Source of the DNA: Prostheceraeus crozeri
Taxonomy: Eukaryota > Platyhelminthes > Polycladida > Euryleptidae
Length of the DNA: 64,000 bases
Direction of reading: 5' to 3'
NCBI GenBank assembly: GCA_907163375.1
Contig: CAJQUW010006150.1
Span: 1 to 64,000, forward strand
Shown piece after piece: positions 32,406-39,304 of the stretch; the first letter of the stretch is position 1; the number at the start of each line of letters is the position of its first letter. The notes below the pieces were generated by a model. The model ran no database searches. It was not told the DNA's origin and saw only the letters and a program-made list of their open reading frames with translations. The translations under genes were made by a program, and so were the position numbers.

Positions 32406-33293
32406 ATGATGTTACCAAATGTTGGTGGAGGTGCATATATCCCGAATAATCGTGAATTAGAAATAGAGATAGAAAATTATATTATGAAAACTGGAGACGT
32501 TTTATCTGGTCCATTGCATCTTTCTATTCTTCCACAACAAAATACAGAGTTAACAAATAAACAATATGTTGATACACAAATCAATGATTTAAAGGAAAAA
32601 TATATAAACGATGTTTTGGTTCCACTGATGAATGAATTAAAGTTGCTAAAACTTAATGACAAATCATTAAACGAAAAATTATTAAAACTTGATAAAAAGG
32701 ATAGAGAGCTAGAAGCAGATATAGCAAAACTTTTTAAAAAGATTTCAGAACAATCAAAAATTTTAATATTACTTTCTATAAAGTTAAAATCTGCTGTAAT
32801 TAAAAATAAACATCAGATCAAAATGTTAGAAGAACAATTAGAAGATGAAATAGAAAAACTTCCTGAAAGAATTAAAAAAAATTTAAAGCAGTTACAAACT
32901 ACATTCCAAAAAAGTGTTGATGAATTAAGTTCTAAAATTACTCAACAAATGAAAAAGATGAATAGAATAATAAATGAAGTAAACTCACTTAATGAAAAAG
33001 TTGATAAAATGAAAAATCTTAAAATCAATTTAGAAAATGAATTAAAGAAAAATTTACAAGAAAACTCTAAAGAAAATAAAGAACAGTTAGATTCTGTTAA
33101 AAGACAATTAGATGTTCTTAAAATTAAGTTAAATGCACTTAAAACGGCGTTGAAGATTAATCAGCAGAAAATGCAAGTTAATAGAAAAGAAATTAAAGTA
33201 CATCACACGCTGCTTGACGCAATAGATAAAGTGCAACAGGCAATTAATAAAGTTATCTCGAAGTTGTTGTCCATTCACAAACGTAAATCTTGA
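32406..33293 (+). CDS. Fibre-like coiled-coil protein of the Polinton, 295 aa
   Basis: The start is ATG in GTTAAAAAATG. Residues about 28-60 read MKTGDVLSGPLHL, then ELTNKQYVDTQI. This matches the (M/K)xGDxLxGxLxL...A(T/N)KxYVD motif that recurs in phage tail-fibre proteins just before the shaft. Almost all the rest (residues 60-290) is a Lys/Glu/Leu heptad-rich coiled coil with no membrane span. It reads as a trimeric or dimeric rod, possibly a vertex spike or fibre like those of adenoviruses, with the head domain absent or very small. It is the first gene of the rightward virion block. Function is inferred from the motif and context. The frame looks whole. Confidence 0.6.
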   Translation: MMLPNVGGGAYIPNNRELEIEIENYIMKTGDVLSGPLHLSILPQQNTELTNKQYVDTQINDLKEKYINDVLVPLMNELKLLKLNDKSLNEKLLKLDKKDRELEADIAKLFKKISEQSKILILLSIKLKSAVIKNKHQIKMLEEQLEDEIEKLPERIKKNLKQLQTTFQKSVDELSSKITQQMKKMNRIINEVNSLNEKVDKMKNLKINLENELKKNLQENSKENKEQLDSVKRQLDVLKIKLNALKTALKINQQKMQVNRKEIKVHHTLLDAIDKVQQAINKVISKLLSIHKRKS

Positions 33294-33296
33294 ACG

Positions 33297-33389
33297 GACC
33301 AAAGGTCCTCAGGTTACTAACCAATCGGAGCGAAGCTCCTCGAGGCTTTAGCCGATCGGACCAAAGGTCCTCAGGTTACTAACCAATCG
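33297..33389. repeat. Cluster of GC-rich hairpins after the fibre-like gene
   Basis: In order: GGACC/GGTCC (loop AAA), GGTTA/TAACC, GGAGC/GCTCC (loop GAA), GGCT/AGCC, then a second GGACC/GGTCC followed by GGTTA/TAACC. The 32-bp pair of hairpins at 33297 is repeated at 33358. It starts four bases after a stop codon and could act as an RNA 3-prime-end structure as well as a mobile-repeat hotspot. Confidence 0.75.
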
Positions 33390-33427
33390 TAGATATTTTT
33401 CCCAAAAGTCAAATTTAATCCTAATAA

Positions 33428-33969
33428 ATGCCTATAATTTATAAACACAATCTTAAACATTTTGCTTCAAATCAAATAATAAAATTGCTCATGAACCATC
33501 TCAGAAACCTGTGTACCATTATGATAGTGTAGAAACTGTCGGAACACAAAAGTTCCTAGGCACCGCAGGTGCCGTCCAAAAAGAAGGGGATGGAATCTTT
33601 TCTGGTATTGGAAGTATCGTTAACTTAATTAAAAATAATAAAGATTTGATTACATCTGCTGCAAAAGGAGCAGCTGCTATAGGTAGTACAGCTAGTGCAA
33701 TATCAAATGCTGTCAAGTCTCAAAACGAATTAAAACAACTAGAAGCTATTCGTAAACTCAAGAATGATTCCGAAGAACTAAAAAAATTAAAAAAACTTTC
33801 AGATGAAACAAAGAACAAAATTGCTAACATAGCTGTAGAGGGTGATAGTAAACATAATGAAAATAAAAATAATAAAAAAACAATTGAAGAAATAAGAGGT
33901 AATGGCGTGAGCAGCAACCTTCGGTCTAACCAGCAAAGCTGTAGCGGAGCTGGTCTAGCAAAATTCTAA
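33428..33969 (+). pseudogene. Small virion protein gene, adenovirus pVI/pX-like
   Basis: The region starts MPIIYKHNLKHF. It contains GIGSIVNLIKNNKDLITSAA followed by an Ala/Gly/Ser-rich amphipathic stretch (KGAAAIGSTASAISNAVKS), then a Lys/Glu-rich helix. Short proteins with one Gly/Ala-rich amphipathic helix sit next to the major capsid gene in adintoviruses and Polintons and are compared with adenovirus membrane-lytic or core peptides. The assignment rests on composition and position; sequence identity is not enough alone. A double hairpin lies at 33541-33572, within the gene. Confidence 0.5.
33541..33572. repeat. Double-hairpin mini-repeat in the small virion gene
   Basis: GGAAC/GTTCC stem (6-base loop), TAG linker at 33557-33559, then GCACC/GGTGC stem with loop GCA. 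Same layout as the reference copy with unrelated stem sequences. On the plus strand it reads GTQKFLGTAGAV. Confidence 0.7.
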
Positions 33970-34040
33970 AAATTATATTTTAGTAAAATTTTTTTTTCTA
34001 TCTGTGAGAAAAACAAAAAGTCAAATTATTTTTTATAAAA

Positions 34041-35375
34041 ATGTCTTCGCTTATCGAAAATAAATTTAGATTAGACGATCCTCCGTTCGTCAGTTATAAT
34101 CAAAAAAAGAATGACTATATAAGAATTGCTATGAATCCCGGATCTTCCAGTAGAGTAAATACTGGGGGAGATTTAATCTTTGAAGTTGATAATCAGCAGA
34201 GTTATTTATATTTACCTGATTCATTTTTACACTGTGAATATTCTTTATATAGTGATGCTAATTTTACAACACCATTACCAGATACCGATAATATTACACT
34301 AGAGAATAATTTTTTCCCAAGTTCATTTACACAAATGCGTTTAGATGTTGCAACTCAAAATATAGAAACAATAAGTGATTCTCCAGGTGTAATTGATACA
34401 ATGCTTAGATTTATAACAATTGGTGAAAATAATAAAAAGTATGAAATCGAAGGTTGGTTTCCTGATACTAATGATGGTATAATTGTTGATGATTTAACTC
34501 ACGCTGGAACAGATGCAGCAGGAATTGCGAAAGATGTAGAAAATATTGCAAAACATTTAAATAAAACAAATAATGAAGCATATAAAGAAAGACGTGAATT
34601 TAACAAGAAAAGTAAACAGACAGTTAATTGGTCATTGTCTCCATTATTCGGATATTTAGATTATGATAAAATATCATATCAATTAAAATTTAAATTAATA
34701 ATTCATCGTACAGCAAATAATGAATTAATCTTTTTTGGTAAGACTGGAAAAAAAGCATATTTAAAAATTGATAGACTTGAATGGTGGATTAAGCATATTA
34801 CTCCTAGTTTAGAAATTGAATCAGCTATTGCAAAAAGATTAAATACTAACAAACCAATTCCAGTAAATTTTCTAAAGAGAACTGCTAGTTCAGTAACTTT
34901 TTCCGAACAAAGATTTAACTGGCATTTTACTAGAACTGCGAATACTCCAAGATATTTATTACTAACATTTCAAAGAAATAATTCTCCAAGTTTTGATAAG
35001 AACAATAATATCTTCCATATTAATACAATTCGAAGTTTACAAGTTTCATTAAATCAAACTCGATATCCAATTGATCCATTAAGATTCGATGATACCAATA
35101 ATCAATTTATGGAAGGATATGATTGTTATCGAAATCTTTGTACAGAATTTGGAGTTGAACCACAATTAACTCCTGGAGATTGGAGACATTTATATCCAAT
35201 TTTCTGTTTCGATTTAAGTGCACAATCTGAAGATATTATTAAAAATGGTTGTGATGTAACAATTAATATTGAGAAGAAAGATTCCACAACTTCATTGATG
35301 GCTTATGGTTTATTGCTAGAAGATGCAAAATATTCTATTGAAATTCTTAATGGAAAGATGGTTAGGATAGGTTAA
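34041..35375 (+). CDS. Polinton major capsid protein (double jelly-roll), 444 aa
   Basis: The start is ATG in TTTTTATAAAAATG. Features I recall from Polinton/adintovirus hexons are present: an N-terminal strand-rich part (NTGGDLIFEVDNQQSYLYLP), a central domain, SLQVSLNQTRYPIDPLRFDD before the second barrel, and the late YPIFCFDLSAQSEDI and DVTINIEKKD strands. The length (444) fits a small double-jelly-roll hexon. The protein would form pseudo-hexameric trimers of the capsid shell. It lies between two small Gly/Ala-rich virion protein genes, as in related elements. The frame looks whole. Confidence 0.8.
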   Translation: MSSLIENKFRLDDPPFVSYNQKKNDYIRIAMNPGSSSRVNTGGDLIFEVDNQQSYLYLPDSFLHCEYSLYSDANFTTPLPDTDNITLENNFFPSSFTQMRLDVATQNIETISDSPGVIDTMLRFITIGENNKKYEIEGWFPDTNDGIIVDDLTHAGTDAAGIAKDVENIAKHLNKTNNEAYKERREFNKKSKQTVNWSLSPLFGYLDYDKISYQLKFKLIIHRTANNELIFFGKTGKKAYLKIDRLEWWIKHITPSLEIESAIAKRLNTNKPIPVNFLKRTASSVTFSEQRFNWHFTRTANTPRYLLLTFQRNNSPSFDKNNNIFHINTIRSLQVSLNQTRYPIDPLRFDDTNNQFMEGYDCYRNLCTEFGVEPQLTPGDWRHLYPIFCFDLSAQSEDIIKNGCDVTINIEKKDSTTSLMAYGLLLEDAKYSIEILNGKMVRIG

Positions 35376-35513
35376 TTAAAATTTTTTTCATAACTAGAAT
35401 AGATTAAAATTTTTGTTAACTTAAAAATTCTTAACTAAAAATTTTTCATAACTAGAAGAGATTTAAATTTTTTGATAACTTTAAATTCTTAACTTAAAAT
35501 TTTTTTATTAAAA
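35376..35513. promoter_or_regulatory. Repeated AT-rich upstream region
   Basis: The 138-bp gap contains a roughly 60-bp direct duplication: ATAACTAGAATAGATTAAAATTTTT near 35391 and ATAACTAGAAGAGATTTAAATTTTT near 35449, each followed by AACTTAAAATT-like words. It leads into TTTATTAAAAATG of the next gene. A promoter duplication is likely. Confidence 0.5.
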
Positions 35514-35997
35514 ATGTCGCAAGCGAAAAGTAATATTAATAATAAAACTGTTGAATTAAAATTACGTAATATTGTTGACAAAAATACCCCTAAAACTATT
35601 ACTATTAATAAAAAAAAGTATTACATAAGTAAACCAATGATAGAGAATATTCAATTACAAGAAGAAAAGAATGGCGGGATTCTCCCATTAATTCCACTAA
35701 TAATAGGTGGCATAGCTGCAGCAGGAAGTGTTGCAGGTGGGACAGCTGGTATTGTCCAAGCAGTAAATAAAAGTAAATCAGAGAAGGCAGCATTAGAAGA
35801 ACAAAAACGTCATAATAGAGTTAGAGAAAGTTGCTAGGGTTGAAGGAATAGTAGATAATTTTATTAGTAAATTAAAATTAGTTGATGAAGGAAAACGAGT
35901 TCTTAAAAATATTCTCCACAATGTTGATGATTTAATTGAAATTAAAGAAACTAAAGATGGTTCTGGAATATATCTAAGTCCTAGTATGATAAAGTAA
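35514..35997 (+). pseudogene. Small virion protein gene, adenovirus pX-like
   Basis: The start context is TTTATTAAAAATG. A basic N-terminal region (KTITINKKKYYISKP) is followed by a Gly/Ala-rich hydrophobic segment (GGILPLIPLIIGGIAAAGSV and onward), then a charged helix. The central segment resembles the lytic or core peptide of adintovirus pX-like proteins. Placement between the capsid and integrase genes agrees. Family assignment is by composition and context. Confidence 0.5.
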
Positions 35998-36004
35998 TAA
36001 CCTC

Positions 36005-36018
36005 AGAACCTTTGGTTC
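36005..36018. repeat. GC-bearing single hairpin between Polinton genes
   Basis: AGAACC/GGTTCT-type stem around TTT, just after the end of the small virion gene. A probable half-element of the mini-repeat family, shortly upstream of the next gene's start. Confidence 0.55.
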
Positions 36019-36068
36019 TTTTCGGTAAAACTTTTATTTTATCTTTTAAAAGTTTTTTATCTTTAAAA

Positions 36069-37376
36069 ATGGATACCGCAAATTCCACAAATTCAGAAAA
36101 TTTAATTAAATTAAAAATTGCTAATTTAGATTTATTAAATTATCTATTAAACAAAAATAAAAACTCAAACTGTCAGCATATTGGAGGTGACAAGAACAAA
36201 GTTCCATACCACTTCGGTGGTGATATACAAAAAACATTAGAAAACTTTCCTGGATTTATTTGGAGTAAATATTCGAAAGAAAAACATCTTCCTGGTCATT
36301 CATATACTGGGCCAGGAACTCGAATAGATATAAGACTAGATGAGAATAATAATCCGAAACCAGGTGAAGAACCAATAAATAGAGTAGATGCCGCCGCTTA
36401 CAGGCATGATTTAGCTTATCGAAATCATGATCTAAGTTCTCGACATGCAGCTGATAAGAAGATGATTCAAGAATTAGATAGTATTCAGAATCCTACATTT
36501 AGAGAAAAAATTGAAAGAATGTTTGTTAAGAAAGCTTTACAAGCTAAAATATTATTCGGTCAGGGTTTAAATGAAAATCATAATTCAGACGTTTATGCAT
36601 CTGAAATTCATAAAGAATATAGAAAGCCTAAATATTTATTAAAAGTAAAAGTATTTAATAAAGATGATATTTGGAGTGCTGATCTTATTCATATGCCGAA
36701 TGAAAGGGACTACAAATACGCATTGACAGTTATAGATTTATATACACGATACGCTTGGGTAAAACCTTTAAAAAATAAAAGTGGTCTATCAGTTAAATAT
36801 GCGTTAGAAGAAATCTTTAAAGAAAGTAATAGAAAGCCAAGGAAATTGTTTGTTGATAAAGGGTCGGAATTTTATAACCGAAACGTTCAGCCACTATTTG
36901 AAACTGTTTATTCAACTGAAAACGCAGGAAAAGCTATAGTGATAGAAAGATTCAATCGGACGTTAAAAAATAAAATTTTCAAGAAATTTACTCAGCAAGG
37001 AAATCAGAAATGGTTAAAAATATTACCAGGAATTGTAGAAGAGTATAATAATAAAGTTCATTCTGGTATTGAAGAAACTCCAAAGAATGCTTCTGACGAC
37101 CCTGATTTGATAAGAAAAAAAATATTTGAGAATAATAATTTGAATGAGAGTAATCCGAATTTGCAGAAACTTAAACCGAAATTTAAAATTGGAGATAGAG
37201 TTAGAATATTTAAATATAAGAATAAATTTGAAAAAGGCTTTGTTGGCTATTGGACTAAAGAAATATTTGAAATTTGTAAAATAAATCAAAGTTATCCGAT
37301 TACTTATGAAATTAAAGATGATGAAAATATCAGAGGCCGATTTTATCTAAATGAATTACAACGAACTGAGCTTTAG
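36069..37376 (+). CDS. Phospholipase A2-like domain fused to Polinton integrase, 435 aa
   Basis: I chose the ATG at 36069 (TCTTTAAAAATGG), which matches the shared start context. Residues about 60-135 form a parvovirus VP1-type phospholipase A2 domain: YTGPGT (79-84) is the calcium-loop glycine motif and AAYRHDLAYRNH (109-120) carries the catalytic His-Asp and the following Tyr. Residues about 195-310 are a retroviral-type integrase core with DDE residues in IWSADLIHM (D205), FVDKGSEFYN (D263) and IVIERFNRTLK (E293). The C-terminal 70 residues (KFKIGDRVRIFKYK, then GRFYLNELQ) look like the SH3/chromo-like tail. The phospholipase would breach membranes during entry and the integrase would insert the element. 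Finding both in one frame is unusual. The frame looks whole. Confidence 0.85.
   Translation: MDTANSTNSENLIKLKIANLDLLNYLLNKNKNSNCQHIGGDKNKVPYHFGGDIQKTLENFPGFIWSKYSKEKHLPGHSYTGPGTRIDIRLDENNNPKPGEEPINRVDAAAYRHDLAYRNHDLSSRHAADKKMIQELDSIQNPTFREKIERMFVKKALQAKILFGQGLNENHNSDVYASEIHKEYRKPKYLLKVKVFNKDDIWSADLIHMPNERDYKYALTVIDLYTRYAWVKPLKNKSGLSVKYALEEIFKESNRKPRKLFVDKGSEFYNRNVQPLFETVYSTENAGKAIVIERFNRTLKNKIFKKFTQQGNQKWLKILPGIVEEYNNKVHSGIEETPKNASDDPDLIRKKIFENNNLNESNPNLQKLKPKFKIGDRVRIFKYKNKFEKGFVGYWTKEIFEICKINQSYPITYEIKDDENIRGRFYLNELQRTEL
36194..36220. repeat. Double-hairpin mini-repeat in the phospholipase-integrase gene
   Basis: GAAC/GTTC stem with loop AAA, four-base spacer CATA, then CCAC/GGTG stem with loop TTC. 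Read as KNKVPYHFGG near residues 42-51, in the linker before the phospholipase domain. A diverged family member. Confidence 0.6.
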
Positions 37377-37380
37377 CTTT

Positions 37381-37878
37381 TTAATTATCATTATTATTTT
37401 TTTTATTATTAGGCGTAGCCATTCCATTATTCAATTCTAACATAATATCAAGAAATGGTACTCCTTTTTGTAATTTAAATAAAACGTATAAACATAATTG
37501 ACCACAATAGGTAGTGCCTGGTGTTTGAATTTGAAATGTATTATAAATTCCATTGCTAAGTATTTCTCTTACTTCATTCGTAGGTGGAAGCCCGTATGAG
37601 TCAAAATAATAGTTCTGCTGATGATTTTTAACGCCTGCTGACCAATGTACACCTTTTTCATTTGACGTATGAAGATTTGTTATGAAATTTACAGTTATAG
37701 ATGGAACTTTGTTCCGGGAACTGAAGGTTCCTGATGGCCTATTTTTTAGGAATTGTAATTCGTCTCTCATTAGAACATGAAAATTCTTTATTCCTAATTG
37801 ATTTGCGATTTTCTTTAGGTCGAAATTCGTTGTCGTTTGTGTTCCATATAATTTCAAAAACTCATTTATGTTGCTCAT
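37381..37878 (-). CDS. Polinton adenain-like cysteine protease, 165 aa
   Basis: The start is ATG at 37878. It carries the triad region of adenovirus-type C5/Ulp1-fold proteases: VHWSAGV (His), YYFDSYGLPP (Asp and the conserved FDS(Y/F)G turn) and TTYCGQLCLYVL (oxyanion Gln and Cys). Such proteases cleave capsid precursors during maturation. The length is a little under the adenovirus enzyme (about 200). The gene faces the integrase gene and their ends are four bases apart. A double hairpin at 37703-37731 lies inside, read as SGTFSSRNKVPS before the His motif. The frame looks whole. Confidence 0.9.
   Translation of the reverse strand: MSNINEFLKLYGTQTTTNFDLKKIANQLGIKNFHVLMRDELQFLKNRPSGTFSSRNKVPSITVNFITNLHTSNEKGVHWSAGVKNHQQNYYFDSYGLPPTNEVREILSNGIYNTFQIQTPGTTYCGQLCLYVLFKLQKGVPFLDIMLELNNGMATPNNKKNNNDN
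37703..37731. repeat. Double-hairpin mini-repeat in the protease gene
   Basis: GGAAC/GTTCC stem with loop TTT followed at once by GGAAC/GTTCC-type stem (GGAACTGAAGGTTCC). No TAG linker is present, so this is a variant. In frame with the protease. Confidence 0.65.
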
Positions 37879-37915
37879 TTTATAATTAAAAATATTTCTT
37901 ATAGGAATCCCTAGA

Positions 37916-38038
37916 AGACAGAAGGGAGGGGTATTGATTTAAAACTGTTCTCTAATGATGTCTTTCCTTACTACTTAGACAGAAGAGGGGGGTATTGATT
38001 TAAAACTGTTCTCTAATGATGTCTTTCCTTACTACTTA
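37916..38038. repeat. 61-bp direct tandem repeat, two copies
   Basis: AGACAGAAG followed by a G-run, GGTATTGATTT and TGATGTCTTTCCTTACTACTT appears at 37916 and again at 37977, nearly identical. It lies upstream of the protease gene, between it and the GC-richer block. Confidence 0.9.
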
Positions 38039-38825
38039 TTCGATTTTGAAATGATTTAATTTAATCTAAATGAAAACGTTACATTGTTCCATTTTATTTT
38101 TATGAACTCTCATTAAGAGGTTATTGTTTGTTTTATCTGTATTAAGACATTAGCAACATCTGTTTCCACATTTCTCAAACCGCATGATTGTTTAGGGATC
38201 ATACGGGTTGTGCATTCATAAATGGCGTTAATAGCATAAAAGCAATCTATAAATTCATTTCTCTGCTTTGAGGGAATATTCTGTTGTTATAGCAATCATT
38301 CAATACAATATCGCAGTATCGATAGTCGAGACCAATTGTCGAGCCAAAACCGCAACCATTCCGGTTTTGGTCGCCAGTTTGGATTTGGATCTGGCCGATG
38401 AAATGATTTACAATGCAGTGCAATTTCCTCATTGTCATTCAAGTACATTTAATCATACGCGTCGTCATACCCGTATGTTGCCAAGCAAACTTCATACACT
38501 TACAATGCCGCTTTGCTTAGATCACCATTCATAAATTTCACTTACTATTTAAACACACACACAATTCATAAAACGTGTCACATTACAATCTTAGTTTAAA
38601 TCTTATACAAACCGAAGGTTCTAGGGCTTGGCCCGTATCATCACAATGGTTGGATCTACTGAAAAATCTGTTCGATTGAAGACAAAGCGGAGAAGAATTC
38701 TGAAGTTATCAAGGTAATCATACATCTGCAAGCACAAAGTAAAATATTCTTACACTTGGATATGAGAAGAATTTTTGAATACATCGGAGACCCGCACATC
38801 AATTATGGGTCATGATTTAAGCAAT
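38039..38825. other. Unexplained GC-richer block inside the Polinton
   Basis: About 790 bp between the protease gene and the right terminal repeat have a composition closer to the host than to the element's genes. They include CCAAAACCGCAACCATTCCGG-like (38345) and CATACGCGTCGTCATACCCG-like (38453) stretches. The longest frame, near 38268-38534, is under 90 codons, lacks a good ATG context and matches no family. It may be captured host DNA, a remnant of a cargo gene or another small element. I see no clear ends. Confidence 0.5.
38610..38634. repeat. GC-rich double-hairpin mini-repeat (inverted copy)
   Basis: AACC/GGTT stem with loop GAA, linker CTA, then GGGC/GCCC-type stem (GGGCTTGGCCC). 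This is the reverse orientation of the 22483 copy, in non-coding DNA near the right end. Confidence 0.75.
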
Positions 38826-39298
38826 GAAAATTGTAATTCTCAAATTTGAGATTCTCAACTTTTATGATTTTCGGTGTCCGGTTTTACATGACCTAGAACG
38901 GTCATGATTTTCAAGGTAAAAATTGTAATTCTCAAATTTGAGATTTTCAACTTTTATAATTTTTAGTGTCCTGGAACGGTCATGATTTTAAGGGTGAAAA
39001 TTGTAATTCTCAAATTTGAGATTTTGAAAAATTTGAAAAAATTGGGTATTTTTAAAAACGCCCAAATTTATGAATTTAGGTCTTCATAACCTGAAAAAGG
39101 GTTCAAATTCATGAATTTATGTCGTTTTTAAAGATACCAATTTTTTTGAAAAATGGTACTTTTTGAATGAACTAAATTCATGTATTTAGGTCTTAAAAAC
39201 CTGAAAAAGGGACTAAATTCATGAATTTATGTCGTTTTTAAAGATACCAATTTTTTTCTGATTTTATGGTGTCCTGGAACGGTCTTTTGACCATTACT
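38826..39298. repeat. Polinton right terminal inverted repeat
   Basis: Inverse of 22187-22660, about 95% alike over the outer 260 bp by eye. The inner part is three diverged subrepeats anchored by AATTGTAATTCTCAAATTTG at 38829, 38921 and 38999. The outer part repeats AACCTGAAAAAGGG and ATTCATGAATTTATGTCG twice. Ends in CT, followed by GATGTA. Confidence 0.9.
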
Positions 39299-39304
39299 GA
39301 TGTA
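39299..39304. repeat. Polinton target duplication, right
   Basis: GATGTA, identical to 22181-22186. Confidence 0.9.

Larger units (their letters stand above)
22187..39298. mobile_element. Polinton/Maverick (adintovirus-like) element, 17.1 kb, fossil
   Basis: Both ends are found. The element begins AGTAATGG and ends CCATTACT, has about 470-bp inverted repeats, and is flanked by GATGTA on both sides. The gene set is diagnostic: protein-primed DNA polymerase B, retroviral-type integrase, packaging ATPase, adenain-like protease, double-jelly-roll major capsid and probable minor capsid. Extra genes include fibre-like and phospholipase A2-like parts. Composition is strongly AT-rich and unlike the flanks. 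Most long frames remain open and the terminal repeats are about 95% alike by eye, so the insertion is fairly recent. The copy is nevertheless broken, with roughly half a dozen reading-frame breaks overall. Confidence 0.95.

Noticed and set aside
33297-33389. CRISPR-like short repeat array
   Set aside because: Only two spaced copies of a hairpin pair, no regular spacers, and the sequence is eukaryotic.
38268-38534. 88-codon frame in the GC-richer block as a cargo gene
   Set aside because: It opens at TTG without the element's ATG context, matches no family and has no neighbouring evidence of coding.
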